Source: an uncultured Anaerolineae bacterium
Lineage (GTDB): Bacteria > Chloroflexota > Anaerolineae > Anaerolineales > Villigracilaceae
Reading direction: 5' to 3'
Length of the DNA: 36,387 nucleotides
NCBI GenBank assembly: GCA_903854805.1
Contig: CAINXK010000058.1
Coordinates: forward strand, 1-36,387
In this document: in pieces, positions 24,783 through 32,285 of the stretch
How positions within the stretch are numbered: position 1 is the stretch's first letter
Layout: every line of letters starts with the position of its first letter
Translations under genes and position numbers: made by a program
The notes under the pieces: generated by a model
The model's database searches: none
What the model was told of the DNA's origin: nothing
What the model saw: the letters and a program-made list of their open reading frames with translations, nothing else

Positions 24783-25601
24783 ATGAAACCCAATCAGCTG
24801 TACGTTATATTCTTAGCGTGTGTAACGCTCTTAATGTTTTCGCTTATCGCGATTGCGCCGAATACAAATGCAATGGCCAGGCAGTCCATGGTTACTTCCA
24901 AATTAGCGAGTGAAATAGAGCCACCTTGCAATTCGAATCGTAGTATTCAGGTAAGTGGAACTGCTGTCGTTTATGTTGTGCCCGATAGAGCATTGGTTCA
25001 ATTAGGTGTGCAGACTAATGGCTCCACTCCAGGTGGAGTTGCGCTTGCAAATACCCTGGCCATTCAAAAGGTGATTGAATCGATGCAAATTTTGGGCATC
25101 GAGCCCAAGGATATTAGCACTGATTTGTATATTGTCGAGCCAATATATGAAAACTATGATTCGTTAGCCATAAAAGGTTATCGAATTAATAACATTGTGG
25201 CAGTTACGGTTCGGGATGTTACGAAAACAAGTAAGCTGATTGTTGCCGCTTTGCAGTCTGGTGCGAATCAGATCATTAAGGTCGAGTTCTATACAAGCGA
25301 ACTGCGAAAATTTCGGGATCAAGCGCGTGAACTGGCAATGATTGCCGCCTCAGAAAAGGCGCGTGCCCTTGCGACAAGTGCAGGCGCTGAAACTGGTTGT
25401 GTATTGAACATCACCGAAAATAGCTATTCGTCTTATTATGGAGCCTGGAATTCAGGTCGAGATCCTAATTTATGGGCTCAGAATACTACACAGAACGTGT
25501 TGCCAGCTCAACCCGCAGAAAGCAGCGCTGAATCCGAGCCCCTTAGCCTTGGTAAAATATCTGTTCGCAGCGAAGTTGGGCTAACTTTAAGCCTGAAATG
25601 A
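24783..25601 (+). CDS. SIMPL-domain (DUF541) exported protein
   Basis: The 272-residue protein starts with a signal peptide or N-terminal anchor at about residues 7-32. A SIMPL/DUF541 domain follows at about 50-230, with IQVSGTAVVYVVPDRALVQLGVQTNG, GYRINNIVAVTVRD and ARELAMIAASEKARALATSAGAE. The last 40 residues are Ser/Pro/Glu-rich. SIMPL proteins are periplasmic or outer-surface proteins of poorly defined function. GAGGAG about 6 nt before the ATG supports the start. Its promoter repeat matches that of the upstream two-component genes, so it is a candidate target of that system. Confidence 0.9.
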   Translation: MKPNQLYVIFLACVTLLMFSLIAIAPNTNAMARQSMVTSKLASEIEPPCNSNRSIQVSGTAVVYVVPDRALVQLGVQTNGSTPGGVALANTLAIQKVIESMQILGIEPKDISTDLYIVEPIYENYDSLAIKGYRINNIVAVTVRDVTKTSKLIVAALQSGANQIIKVEFYTSELRKFRDQARELAMIAASEKARALATSAGAETGCVLNITENSYSSYYGAWNSGRDPNLWAQNTTQNVLPAQPAESSAESEPLSLGKISVRSEVGLTLSLK

Positions 25602-25665
25602 GGGAATAAGGTACTCTGTATTCATACTGGGTAGATGTTTGATAAACTATATTTCCAGGTTCAAA

Positions 25666-25694
25666 ACCATCATGACGAACGATGTCATGATGGT
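25666..25694. promoter_or_regulatory. perfect inverted repeat upstream of the GH13 gene
   Basis: ACCATCATGAC and GTCATGATGGT are 11-bp perfect arms around a 7-nt centre, 31 nt before the GH13 start. No T-run follows, so a protein-binding operator or RNA hairpin is more likely than a terminator. The core CATCATGA recurs at 25760-25771. Confidence 0.55.
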
Positions 25695-25724
25695 ACTTTA
25701 TTGTCATTAATAGGGATACTTTCA

Positions 25725-27611
25725 ATGGAAATTAATAAGGCAGCATATATTTCGTCAGTCCATCATGATGGTTCAGGCCGTTATGTCATTCCAGCTAAGG
25801 GTGGGGAGATACGTATTGGCGACGAAGTCACAATTCGTTTGCGGACCGAGCTGGATGCACCGATTCAGCATATCCTTTTTCGGACATGCCCGGATGGTGA
25901 ACAGCTTTTGGTGGAAATGCGGCGTGAAACAATTCTAAGCTTAGCTGCCTGCCAATGGTGGACAATCAAGTTTCAGGTGAGTATGCCAGTGACCAATTAC
26001 CGCTTCTTGTTATTTGCCGATGATGGTATCTGGTGGTTTAATGGGTCTGGTGCCCATCGTCATGTGCCGACAGACACCGAAGACTTTCGAATACTCGCTG
26101 ATTATTCTGCTCCGGAATGGGTGAATGAGAGTGTTTTTTACCAAATATTTCCTGACCGATTCGCAGATGGCGATCCTACTTCAAATGTTCGTGATGGCGA
26201 ATATAAATATCAGGATCTGCAATCCGCTTCACGTAAATGGGGAGAGCCGCAAAGCGTTTGGCCAGAAGCGATGGTCGAATTTTATGGTGGCGATCTTCAG
26301 GGAGTCGAGCAAAATTTGGATTACCTGATAGATCTTGGCGTGAATGCGATTTACTTCAACCCGATCTTCAGTGCATTTAGTAATCATCGTTACGATGTTA
26401 GCGATTATTACAATGTGGATCCGCATCTTGGCGGAAATGCAGCTCTGATTTCTCTCCGGCAAGCAACTGCGGAAAGAGGCATGCGTATGATCGTTGATAT
26501 CGTGCCCAATCACTGTGGCTGGGAGCATGATTGGTTTAAGGATGCAAAAAAGGATCCCAATGCGCCAACTGCAGAATACTTTACCTTTTACCAACACCCA
26601 GACAAGTATGAGTGCTGGCTGGGTGTGGAGAGTCTGCCAAAACTAAATTATCGCAGCCAGCGGTTGCGTGACGTTATTTATGCCGGGCCAGATGCGGTTT
26701 TCCGCCACTGGTTGCGGGCTCCATATCTTTTGGACGGTTGGCGGGTGGATGTGGCCAATATGCTTGCCCGGCATGGCAAGGACCAGTTGGAGATAGAAGT
26801 TTGGGAAGGCATTCGTCATGCCGTGAAGGAAGAAAACAGCACTGCATATCTTTTAGGAGAAAACTTTTTTGATGGAAGCCAGCAACTTCAAGGGGATAAA
26901 CTGGATGCAACGATGAATTATTCTGGTTTTACCAAGCCTGTTGGATATTGGCTAAACCGTTTTATGTTGAGCCCGCACGGTGAGCCACACCCAATCGAAT
27001 CGCTTGTCCCCTGGCCGACTCAAGCTCTGGTTGATTCCTGGCAGGCCAGCCGGGCTGCCATCCCCTGGATTATTGCTCGTCAGCAGTTTAATTTACTGGG
27101 TTCTCACGATACCGCTCGAATCGCAAATATCCTTGCTGAAAACCCGGCCAGTATCCGATTGGCTGTTGCCCTGTTATTAACTTACGTTGGCGTGCCGTGT
27201 ATCTATTACGGTGATGAAATTGGTATGCGTGGGGCAGATGGCATCGAAGCACGAGATTGTATGATTTGGGATCCTGCGTTGTGGGATGCGAGCCTAAGGG
27301 CTTTTTACCAGGATTTAATTCGACTGCGGCGTACATCCCCAGCTTTAATTGATGGGGGTTTCCAGGTGTTGTTGGTTGAAGATAACGTACTTGCTTATTT
27401 GCGTGATACAGAAGATGACCAGATAATTGTAGTGGGTAATCGGGGTCCAGGAGTCCTGCCATCCGAGATGTTACCTGTAAAGCAGGCTGCCATTCCGAAT
27501 GGAAGCGTTTTCAAAGAGTTGCTGACTGGTAGAGTGAGCACTGTTGAGAAAGGTTATTTGTATTTGCCTGTTCTGCTCCCCGGTGTCCAAATTTGGCAAT
27601 CGCAATATTAA
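25725..27611 (+). CDS. GH13 neopullulanase/maltogenic amylase-type glycoside hydrolase
   Basis: The 628-residue enzyme has an N-terminal beta domain (about 1-125, CBM34-like) and a catalytic barrel with all GH13 regions. Region I is DIVPNHCG, region II GWRVDVAN with nucleophile Asp342, region III LLGENFFDG with acid/base Glu379 and region IV LLGSHDTAR with Asp462. The region V segment LPKLNY is typical of the neopullulanase/cyclomaltodextrinase subfamily. It probably hydrolyses pullulan, cyclodextrins or maltodextrins. There is no signal peptide, so it should act on imported dextrins or internal glycogen. The start at 25725, with GGGA about 10 nt upstream, is preferred over an ATG 30 codons earlier whose extension runs through an inverted repeat. 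Confidence 0.92.
   Translation: MEINKAAYISSVHHDGSGRYVIPAKGGEIRIGDEVTIRLRTELDAPIQHILFRTCPDGEQLLVEMRRETILSLAACQWWTIKFQVSMPVTNYRFLLFADDGIWWFNGSGAHRHVPTDTEDFRILADYSAPEWVNESVFYQIFPDRFADGDPTSNVRDGEYKYQDLQSASRKWGEPQSVWPEAMVEFYGGDLQGVEQNLDYLIDLGVNAIYFNPIFSAFSNHRYDVSDYYNVDPHLGGNAALISLRQATAERGMRMIVDIVPNHCGWEHDWFKDAKKDPNAPTAEYFTFYQHPDKYECWLGVESLPKLNYRSQRLRDVIYAGPDAVFRHWLRAPYLLDGWRVDVANMLARHGKDQLEIEVWEGIRHAVKEENSTAYLLGENFFDGSQQLQGDKLDATMNYSGFTKPVGYWLNRFMLSPHGEPHPIESLVPWPTQALVDSWQASRAAIPWIIARQQFNLLGSHDTARIANILAENPASIRLAVALLLTYVGVPCIYYGDEIGMRGADGIEARDCMIWDPALWDASLRAFYQDLIRLRRTSPALIDGGFQVLLVEDNVLAYLRDTEDDQIIVVGNRGPGVLPSEMLPVKQAAIPNGSVFKELLTGRVSTVEKGYLYLPVLLPGVQIWQSQY
25760..25771. promoter_or_regulatory. 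CCATCATGATGG palindrome inside the GH13 5' coding region
   Basis: A perfect 12-bp palindrome containing the same CATCATGA core as the inverted repeat at 25666-25694. Together they give four half-sites within about 105 bp around the start codon. Its place within the coding region means part of the match could be chance. Confidence 0.35.
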
Positions 27612-27728
27612 AAGGATCATTAAGAATCTCCCAAACAGGGAAGAATTAGTTTTGTAGAGATTTCAAAAAAGCAGCCCATGAAAACTCCACCTTTTTGGAA
27701 AATGGCCTTTCAGCGGTAAAGTAGAACA

Positions 27729-27775
27729 AACCCAATGGCTCATTCGGGAACTTTTACCGAATGAGCCATTGGGTT
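27729..27775. terminator. 19-bp perfect hairpin between convergent genes
   Basis: AACCCAATGGCTCATTCGG pairs perfectly with its complement across a 9-nt loop. It lies between the plus-strand GH13 gene and the minus-strand DUF2344 gene, where a two-way terminator is expected. Only short T-rich tails follow on either strand, so it may act mainly as an RNA 3'-end stabiliser. Confidence 0.6.
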
Positions 27776-27812
27776 ATATCCATCATTAATTCAAATGGAT
27801 GTTCGATTTAAG

Positions 27813-28451
27813 TTATTGGTTGGACTTGAAAAGAAACTGGCAGCGTTCGATCCTGGTTTCTTCATAAGGAATCCCAAGTGCATCAAGAACTTCTTCAGGA
27901 CGCCCGGTGGCACCTTCGCGAGCAGCCAGTAGAATTGACAGACGTTTATTCCCTTCAGAATCGAGGTCGATGATGTTGATTGATTCGATCAATGGTCTCA
28001 GATCATAAGCTTTTCCCCGCCGTTCTCTTGGAAGAGTTTCAGCCTGAAGACAGGCTGAAATTTGTGAAGCCAGCCAATCCGAATCGACCTGATAGAACAT
28101 GGTTGCTTCATATTCTGCGAAGGTTACCTGGGTTTGTAAAGGTGGGCTCTTTTCATCAACATCTTCGACTTTGATAATTCCCAGACCAGGTGGGACTGCT
28201 TTTTCCAGGCGGGCTGGGAGTGTGGCCAGGTCAACATCACCATCAATCCACATGTCAACTAGCTCGCAGCGCGAAGCAAAGCCGAGCGGTAGAGCAGATG
28301 CCAGTTGAATTTTTGGCTGTGGGTGAAATCCCTGACTATATATTAATGCTAGATTTGCTCTCCGTGATGTGCGTTCCCAGAGTTTATGTAGATCAAGATG
28401 ACCAATATAGCGCAAGGCGCCGGTTTTAGCGAATGTTATTCGAATTCTCAT
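27813..28451 (-). CDS. TIGR03936-family (DUF2344) radical-SAM-linked protein
   Basis: The 212-residue protein begins MRIRITFAKTGALRYIGHLDL, then RANLALIYSQGFHPQPKIQLASALPLGFAS, which is the characteristic DUF2344 pattern. The family occurs next to, or fused with, TIGR03960 radical-SAM proteins, and its reaction is unknown to me. It is soluble with no Cys cluster of its own. Its start overlaps the stop of the small membrane-protein gene (ATGA). It is the last gene of a three-gene operon. Confidence 0.9.
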   Translation of the reverse strand: MRIRITFAKTGALRYIGHLDLHKLWERTSRRANLALIYSQGFHPQPKIQLASALPLGFASRCELVDMWIDGDVDLATLPARLEKAVPPGLGIIKVEDVDEKSPPLQTQVTFAEYEATMFYQVDSDWLASQISACLQAETLPRERRGKAYDLRPLIESINIIDLDSEGNKRLSILLAAREGATGRPEEVLDALGIPYEETRIERCQFLFKSNQ

Positions 28452-28867
28452 ATTGCCTTTCTAAATTTTGCGCCCAACCAGCCTCCAACAGGGCTAATGA
28501 CAATTACCGTAATGATACCGATGGGGCCGATAACCACTTGATTGAATTCATCCCCTGGACGAGCTGTCATCCACAGATAGCCCAGAATTCCTGCGGCAAT
28601 GAGACCAGCCGAAAGTGCAGTTGCTGGTCCACGACTCAGTCGTGTTATTCCAGACAAACCACCAACCAAAAAGGATACGATTGCCAGAATCGCGAAGGGT
28701 GCGAACATCGGAAGATCAGCGTAAACACTCAAAAGAGTGCTGAATAGGACCGTCCCCATAAATATCAAAACTCCAGCGGGCAGGCCGGTAAGAACATCCC
28801 ATGGCGTTATCCGGAATGATAACGCTGGGTTTCGATTTATTTTTTGGGGGTTTGGCGATTGGCTCAT
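28448..28867 (-). CDS. small multi-helix membrane protein within the radical-SAM operon
   Basis: The 139-residue protein has a polar N-terminus of about 25 residues (MSQSPNPQKINRN) and hydrophobic segments at about residues 25-48, 55-70, 80-97 and 110-130. It is therefore a four-helix inner-membrane protein. I do not recognise a family. The start at 28867 is chosen because GGAG about 9 nt upstream falls inside the last codons of the radical-SAM gene, whose stop is 4 nt away. Its own stop overlaps the DUF2344 start. The tight spacing on both sides says the three genes are translated together. Confidence 0.78.
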   Translation of the reverse strand: MSQSPNPQKINRNPALSFRITPWDVLTGLPAGVLIFMGTVLFSTLLSVYADLPMFAPFAILAIVSFLVGGLSGITRLSRGPATALSAGLIAAGILGYLWMTARPGDEFNQVVIGPIGIITVIVISPVGGWLGAKFRKAI

Positions 28868-28871
28868 TACT

Positions 28872-30818
28872 TCAGTCTCCAACAACAGGCAGCCGGGTGT
28901 CAACCTGGCTGTTAGGTGTTTTAAGGACTGGGCATTTCCAATAATCCCCGGGATTTTCGCGGCGCAGGTCGTTAAAAGTAGGCATAATGCCGCATGCGAA
29001 ACAGTGTTCGCGGCAATCTACCCGGATCTGCCCTTCAAGTGATTGGCGAAAATCTTGGAATAGGAAGTTTTTTCGTACCGCAGAAGTGATGTGGTCCCAC
29101 GGGAAAATTTCATCTGTTCGGCGGGGCCGGTGTGTATAAAAACCAGCGTCCAAGCCATGTTCTTCAAAGGCAGCCAACCAGATCGCGTAGCGGCGTTCTT
29201 CTTGCCATGCGTCAAACTTGGCGCCATTTTTCCATGCGGAATAAATAACGTCACCAATTCGGCGGTCACCACGAGTGAGCCAGGCTTCAAGCATTGTATC
29301 TTCAGGTGGTGTCCACGATAGTTTAATATTTTTATCGCGCAATTCACGTTTGAGCAGGTTTTGTTTGAGAGTAATCTGTTCAATGGTATCGCAGGCTACC
29401 CATTGGAATGGGGTCTGCGGTTTGGGAACAAAAGTGCTTACCCCGGCATGGACCTTGGCCTTGAAGCCAATTACCTTGCGCCCTTCAGCCAAAACTTTTT
29501 TGCACAGATCTGCAATGGCCTGCACATCTTCCAACGTTTCTGAAGGGTGTCCGATCATGAAATATAATTTGATCGTTGTCCATCCGCGACTGTAAATCTC
29601 ATGAGCAGTTTCTATGAGCTGATCATCTGGAATAAACTTGTTGATAATGCGGCGCATACGTTCTGTAGCGGCTTCGGGTGCTAGTGTAAATCCGGTACCT
29701 CGCCGGTCGCGAAGTTTGTCCATCAGGTCAACTGATACAGTTTCAATACGTAATGATGGAAGAGAAATCGCCAGGTGTTTTCCTGCGAAATGATCGCCAA
29801 CTGCTGTTACTAGCTCTAGTATATGCGTATAGTCAGACGACGAGAGTGATAAAAGGGCGAGTTCTTCGAAACCAGTTGATTGGATGGCCTTTTCAACCGC
29901 CTGAATAACTTCATCAACGGAGCGTTCGCGCACGGGCCGATTAATCATTCCTGCCTGGCAAAAGCGGCAGCCTCGTGTACATCCCCGCATTATTTCGATC
30001 GAGACACGGTTATGAACTGCCTCGATATTTGGCACGATGAAACTGGTTGGTGGTGGGGGCAGCTTGGCTACCATCCGTTTTGTAATAATTTTGGGTGCAT
30101 CCGGAATAAGTGGTGAGGCTGTATTTATGGTCCCATCCGGGAAGTATTGGACATCGTAAAACAGAGGAACGTATACGCCGGGAATGTGAGCCAGTTCCCG
30201 CAAAAGGCTTTTTCGGTCGAAGGATGGTTGGGCCGGGGCCAGTTGTGAGTTCTGATTTTTAATACGTTGGATTGTGTTGATAATATCCTGGATTACTTCT
30301 TCACCTTCGCCAATGACAAACGCGTCAATGAAGGCGTGCATGGGCTCCGGATTCATCGTTGAGTGTCCGCCGGCGATCACAATCGGGTGACTTTCATCGC
30401 GATCCGAAGAATGGATGGGTATCCCGGCCAGATCCAGCATATTCAGGGTGTTCGTGTAGAGTGTTTCGTAGGGCAGCGAGAACCCAATCAGATCAAACGA
30501 AGCTAAGGGGTGATAGGTTTCGAGTGAATATAAAGGGATACCACTCATCCGCATTTGTTCTTCCATGTCTCGCCAGGGGGCGTAAGCGCGTTCTGCCAGC
30601 GAATCTTTGCGCATGTTGATCAAATCATAAAGGATTTTTAAGCCAACATTAGATACGCCGATATCATAGATATCGGGGAAGACCAGGGCAACCTTGGTTT
30701 GAACCTTTGACCAATCCTTAATGGTGATATTCATTTCACCACCTACGTATCTACCTGGTTTGGCCACTCTTAGAAGTATTTTATCAAGCTTACGTTCAAT
30801 TTCAGTTGGAGTCATCAT
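28872..30818 (-). CDS. TIGR03960-family radical SAM protein with B12-binding-like N-terminus
   Basis: The 648-residue protein has a Rossmann-like N-terminal region resembling a cobalamin-binding domain (VALVFPDIYDIGVSNVGLKILYDLIN, GFSLPYETLYTNTLNMLDLAG, VIAGGHSTMNPEP). The radical-SAM core has a CxxxCxxC cluster at Cys280, Cys284 and Cys287 (GCTRGCRFCQAG). The C-terminal segment has further Cys (CREHCFACG, WKCP). The substrate of the family is not known to me. It heads an operon with a membrane protein and the DUF2344 protein. No Shine-Dalgarno precedes the ATG; TATAAT ends 7 nt before it, so the mRNA is probably leaderless. A second ATG follows as the next codon. Confidence 0.92.
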   Translation of the reverse strand: MMTPTEIERKLDKILLRVAKPGRYVGGEMNITIKDWSKVQTKVALVFPDIYDIGVSNVGLKILYDLINMRKDSLAERAYAPWRDMEEQMRMSGIPLYSLETYHPLASFDLIGFSLPYETLYTNTLNMLDLAGIPIHSSDRDESHPIVIAGGHSTMNPEPMHAFIDAFVIGEGEEVIQDIINTIQRIKNQNSQLAPAQPSFDRKSLLRELAHIPGVYVPLFYDVQYFPDGTINTASPLIPDAPKIITKRMVAKLPPPPTSFIVPNIEAVHNRVSIEIMRGCTRGCRFCQAGMINRPVRERSVDEVIQAVEKAIQSTGFEELALLSLSSSDYTHILELVTAVGDHFAGKHLAISLPSLRIETVSVDLMDKLRDRRGTGFTLAPEAATERMRRIINKFIPDDQLIETAHEIYSRGWTTIKLYFMIGHPSETLEDVQAIADLCKKVLAEGRKVIGFKAKVHAGVSTFVPKPQTPFQWVACDTIEQITLKQNLLKRELRDKNIKLSWTPPEDTMLEAWLTRGDRRIGDVIYSAWKNGAKFDAWQEERRYAIWLAAFEEHGLDAGFYTHRPRRTDEIFPWDHITSAVRKNFLFQDFRQSLEGQIRVDCREHCFACGIMPTFNDLRRENPGDYWKCPVLKTPNSQVDTRLPVVGD

Positions 30819-30825
30819 GGCAGCG

Positions 30826-30831
30826 ATTATA
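30826..30831 (-). promoter_or_regulatory. consensus -10 box giving a leaderless mRNA for the TIGR03960 gene
   Basis: TATAAT on the minus strand ends 7 nt before the ATG at 30818, so transcription should begin at or next to the start codon. Possible -35 elements are TTGAAG at 15 bp or TATTGA at 17 bp, neither ideal. Confidence 0.6.
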
Positions 30832-30883
30832 CACGTCTTGGTCTGGCTTCAATACTGATGTTTGTCATGTATTTGGAGTAACT

Positions 30884-30982
30884 ATGTCCAAAAATGTGCA
30901 AATGCGCTGCCATAATTATCCGTTAGCTTTGTTAGTGGCGTTTATTGCGTATGAATTCTACCCATTTGGCAAGCTGAAATGA
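30884..30982 (+). CDS. possible small ORF of 32 residues
   Basis: A short frame, MSKNVQMRCHNYPLALLV... to ...FYPFGKLK, with a hydrophobic, aromatic middle that could be one membrane segment. A well-placed GGAG lies 5 nt before the ATG. There is no other support, and a frame this short with a nearby GGAG can arise by chance. It lies in the 310-nt gap between the divergently placed end of the M29 gene and the radical-SAM start. Confidence 0.2.
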   Translation: MSKNVQMRCHNYPLALLVAFIAYEFYPFGKLK

Positions 30983-31027
30983 TGAAAAAATAAATGATTT
31001 TGATCTTTGCTTGCTGAATATTTGCGC

Positions 31028-31076
31028 GACCCCGTTATACCGTCGAGAGAATTTCTCGATCCAGTGTAACGGGGTC
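31028..31076. repeat. compound inverted repeat / stem-loop
   Basis: GACCCCGTTATAC and GTGTAACGGGGTC pair over 13 bp with one mismatch, and extend by a terminal C-G pair. Inside, CGAGA and TCTCG form a second stem with a 5-nt loop. No T-run follows on either strand. It lies about 50 nt past the M29 stop codon. It could be an mRNA 3' structure, a REP-like element or a protein site. Confidence 0.6.
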
Positions 31077-31128
31077 GGTGAGGCGTGAGCGGTCTAGGGG
31101 TGATAAATAAATATAGTAGACATGTAAG

Positions 31129-32229
31129 CTAAATAACAGGTTTCCCGTTTTTATAAAAAACTTCACCATCTACCAGAATTTCTGCATCAGCCATATCGCA
31201 GAGCATATCCCAGTGGATCCCAGATTCGTTTTTCGACCCACTCTCTGGATAACCAGCTCCTACAGCCAGATGGATGGTGCCACCCATCTTTTCATCAAAA
31301 AGCATATTTTTGGTAAAGCGTTGGATACCATAATTGGTACCAATCCCGAATTCACCCAGATATCGCGCGCCCGGGTCTGTGTTTAGTTGAGCAGTTAAAA
31401 GTTCCTGGTTCTTGCTTGCTGTTTCTTTTATTACTTTGCCATTTTCGAACCATAGCTCGATGTCGGTTACTTCCTGGCCATATTCAATAGCCGGATAGCG
31501 GAAACGTACCCAGCCGTTGACTGAATTTTCGACAGGTCCAGTGAAGATCTCGCCATCAGGAAAGTTAACCTTGCCATCACACTGAATGAAGGGGCGTTCT
31601 TTGATTGACATGGTCAGATCGATATTCGATCCTTTTAAAACAACCTTGTCGTGACCTGCCAACCATTTGATCATCTTTTGCTGGTCAAGACCCATTTGTT
31701 TCCAGTAAGCGACAGGGTCAACTTCATTCAGCATCCCTGCTCCATAGACAAATTCCTGATAGTCTCCAAGGGACATGTCAGCTTCCTGAGCCAGCGAGTC
31801 GGTTGGGTAGACCGTCAGGCACCAGCGAAGTTCTTTTTTCGCAGAGCGCTCCATGAATACTTTGGACAAGGCTGCACCTGCTTTCGCTGCATGTGCCATG
31901 CGGCTTGGATCGATGCCACTCAGGCTGCGTGTGTTGTGCTCAGACCAGATGTTAAGGAAAACGTCATAAGTCTCGGTGGTCAGTTTGCGTATCGGTGAGA
32001 TAAAGTCTAATTGTTCATCGGTGGCATGTTTGAAAAAGATCTCATCTGAACCTGGAACGCTGTTCAGGAGAAATACGTGTGATCCAGCTTTGATCGCCTC
32101 TTCGAAAACAGCCAGAGTCAATTCGTTCGCCAGCGGGTGTGTCCGGATCAGAACTTGTTCGCCGGGTTTAATTTCAAGTGAATAGTGCACCATTAGTTTC
32201 GCAAGTTTCGTGATACGAGGGTCAGGCAT
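31129..32229 (-). CDS. M29-family (thermophilic-type) metallo-aminopeptidase
   Basis: The 366-residue protein matches the M29 family. The N-terminal domain (KLAKLMVHYSLEIKPGEQVLI) is followed by the metal site: Glu in FPDGE (about 227), Glu293 in LGEFGIGTN, His320 in GTIHLAVG, and His339 and Asp341 in GIHWDM. It removes N-terminal residues from peptides in the cytosol, usually with two divalent metals. The start at 32229 is chosen because AAGGAG lies 5 nt upstream; a frame 20 residues longer would overlap the preceding gene. It is the last gene of the pgm, aldo/keto reductase, aminopeptidase run. Confidence 0.93.
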   Translation of the reverse strand: MPDPRITKLAKLMVHYSLEIKPGEQVLIRTHPLANELTLAVFEEAIKAGSHVFLLNSVPGSDEIFFKHATDEQLDFISPIRKLTTETYDVFLNIWSEHNTRSLSGIDPSRMAHAAKAGAALSKVFMERSAKKELRWCLTVYPTDSLAQEADMSLGDYQEFVYGAGMLNEVDPVAYWKQMGLDQQKMIKWLAGHDKVVLKGSNIDLTMSIKERPFIQCDGKVNFPDGEIFTGPVENSVNGWVRFRYPAIEYGQEVTDIELWFENGKVIKETASKNQELLTAQLNTDPGARYLGEFGIGTNYGIQRFTKNMLFDEKMGGTIHLAVGAGYPESGSKNESGIHWDMLCDMADAEILVDGEVFYKNGKPVI

Positions 32230-32285
32230 TTTGTCTCCTTGATGATTTTTCCAGGTTATAAAGTTTTGGGTATTGCACAAAAAGA

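Larger units (their letters stand above)
30832..31128. other. non-coding interval of about 300 nt
   Basis: Apart from the 32-residue frame and the compound hairpin at 31028-31076, I see nothing recognisable here. There is no tRNA cloverleaf, no known riboswitch pattern and no transposon end. The interval carries the upstream part of the TIGR03960 promoter and the 3' flank of the M29 gene. Confidence 0.6.

Noticed and set aside
25635..25724. Upstream in-frame ATG adding 30 residues to the GH13 protein
   Set aside because: The extra codons run through a perfect inverted repeat, have no Shine-Dalgarno and precede the normal N-terminal domain start.
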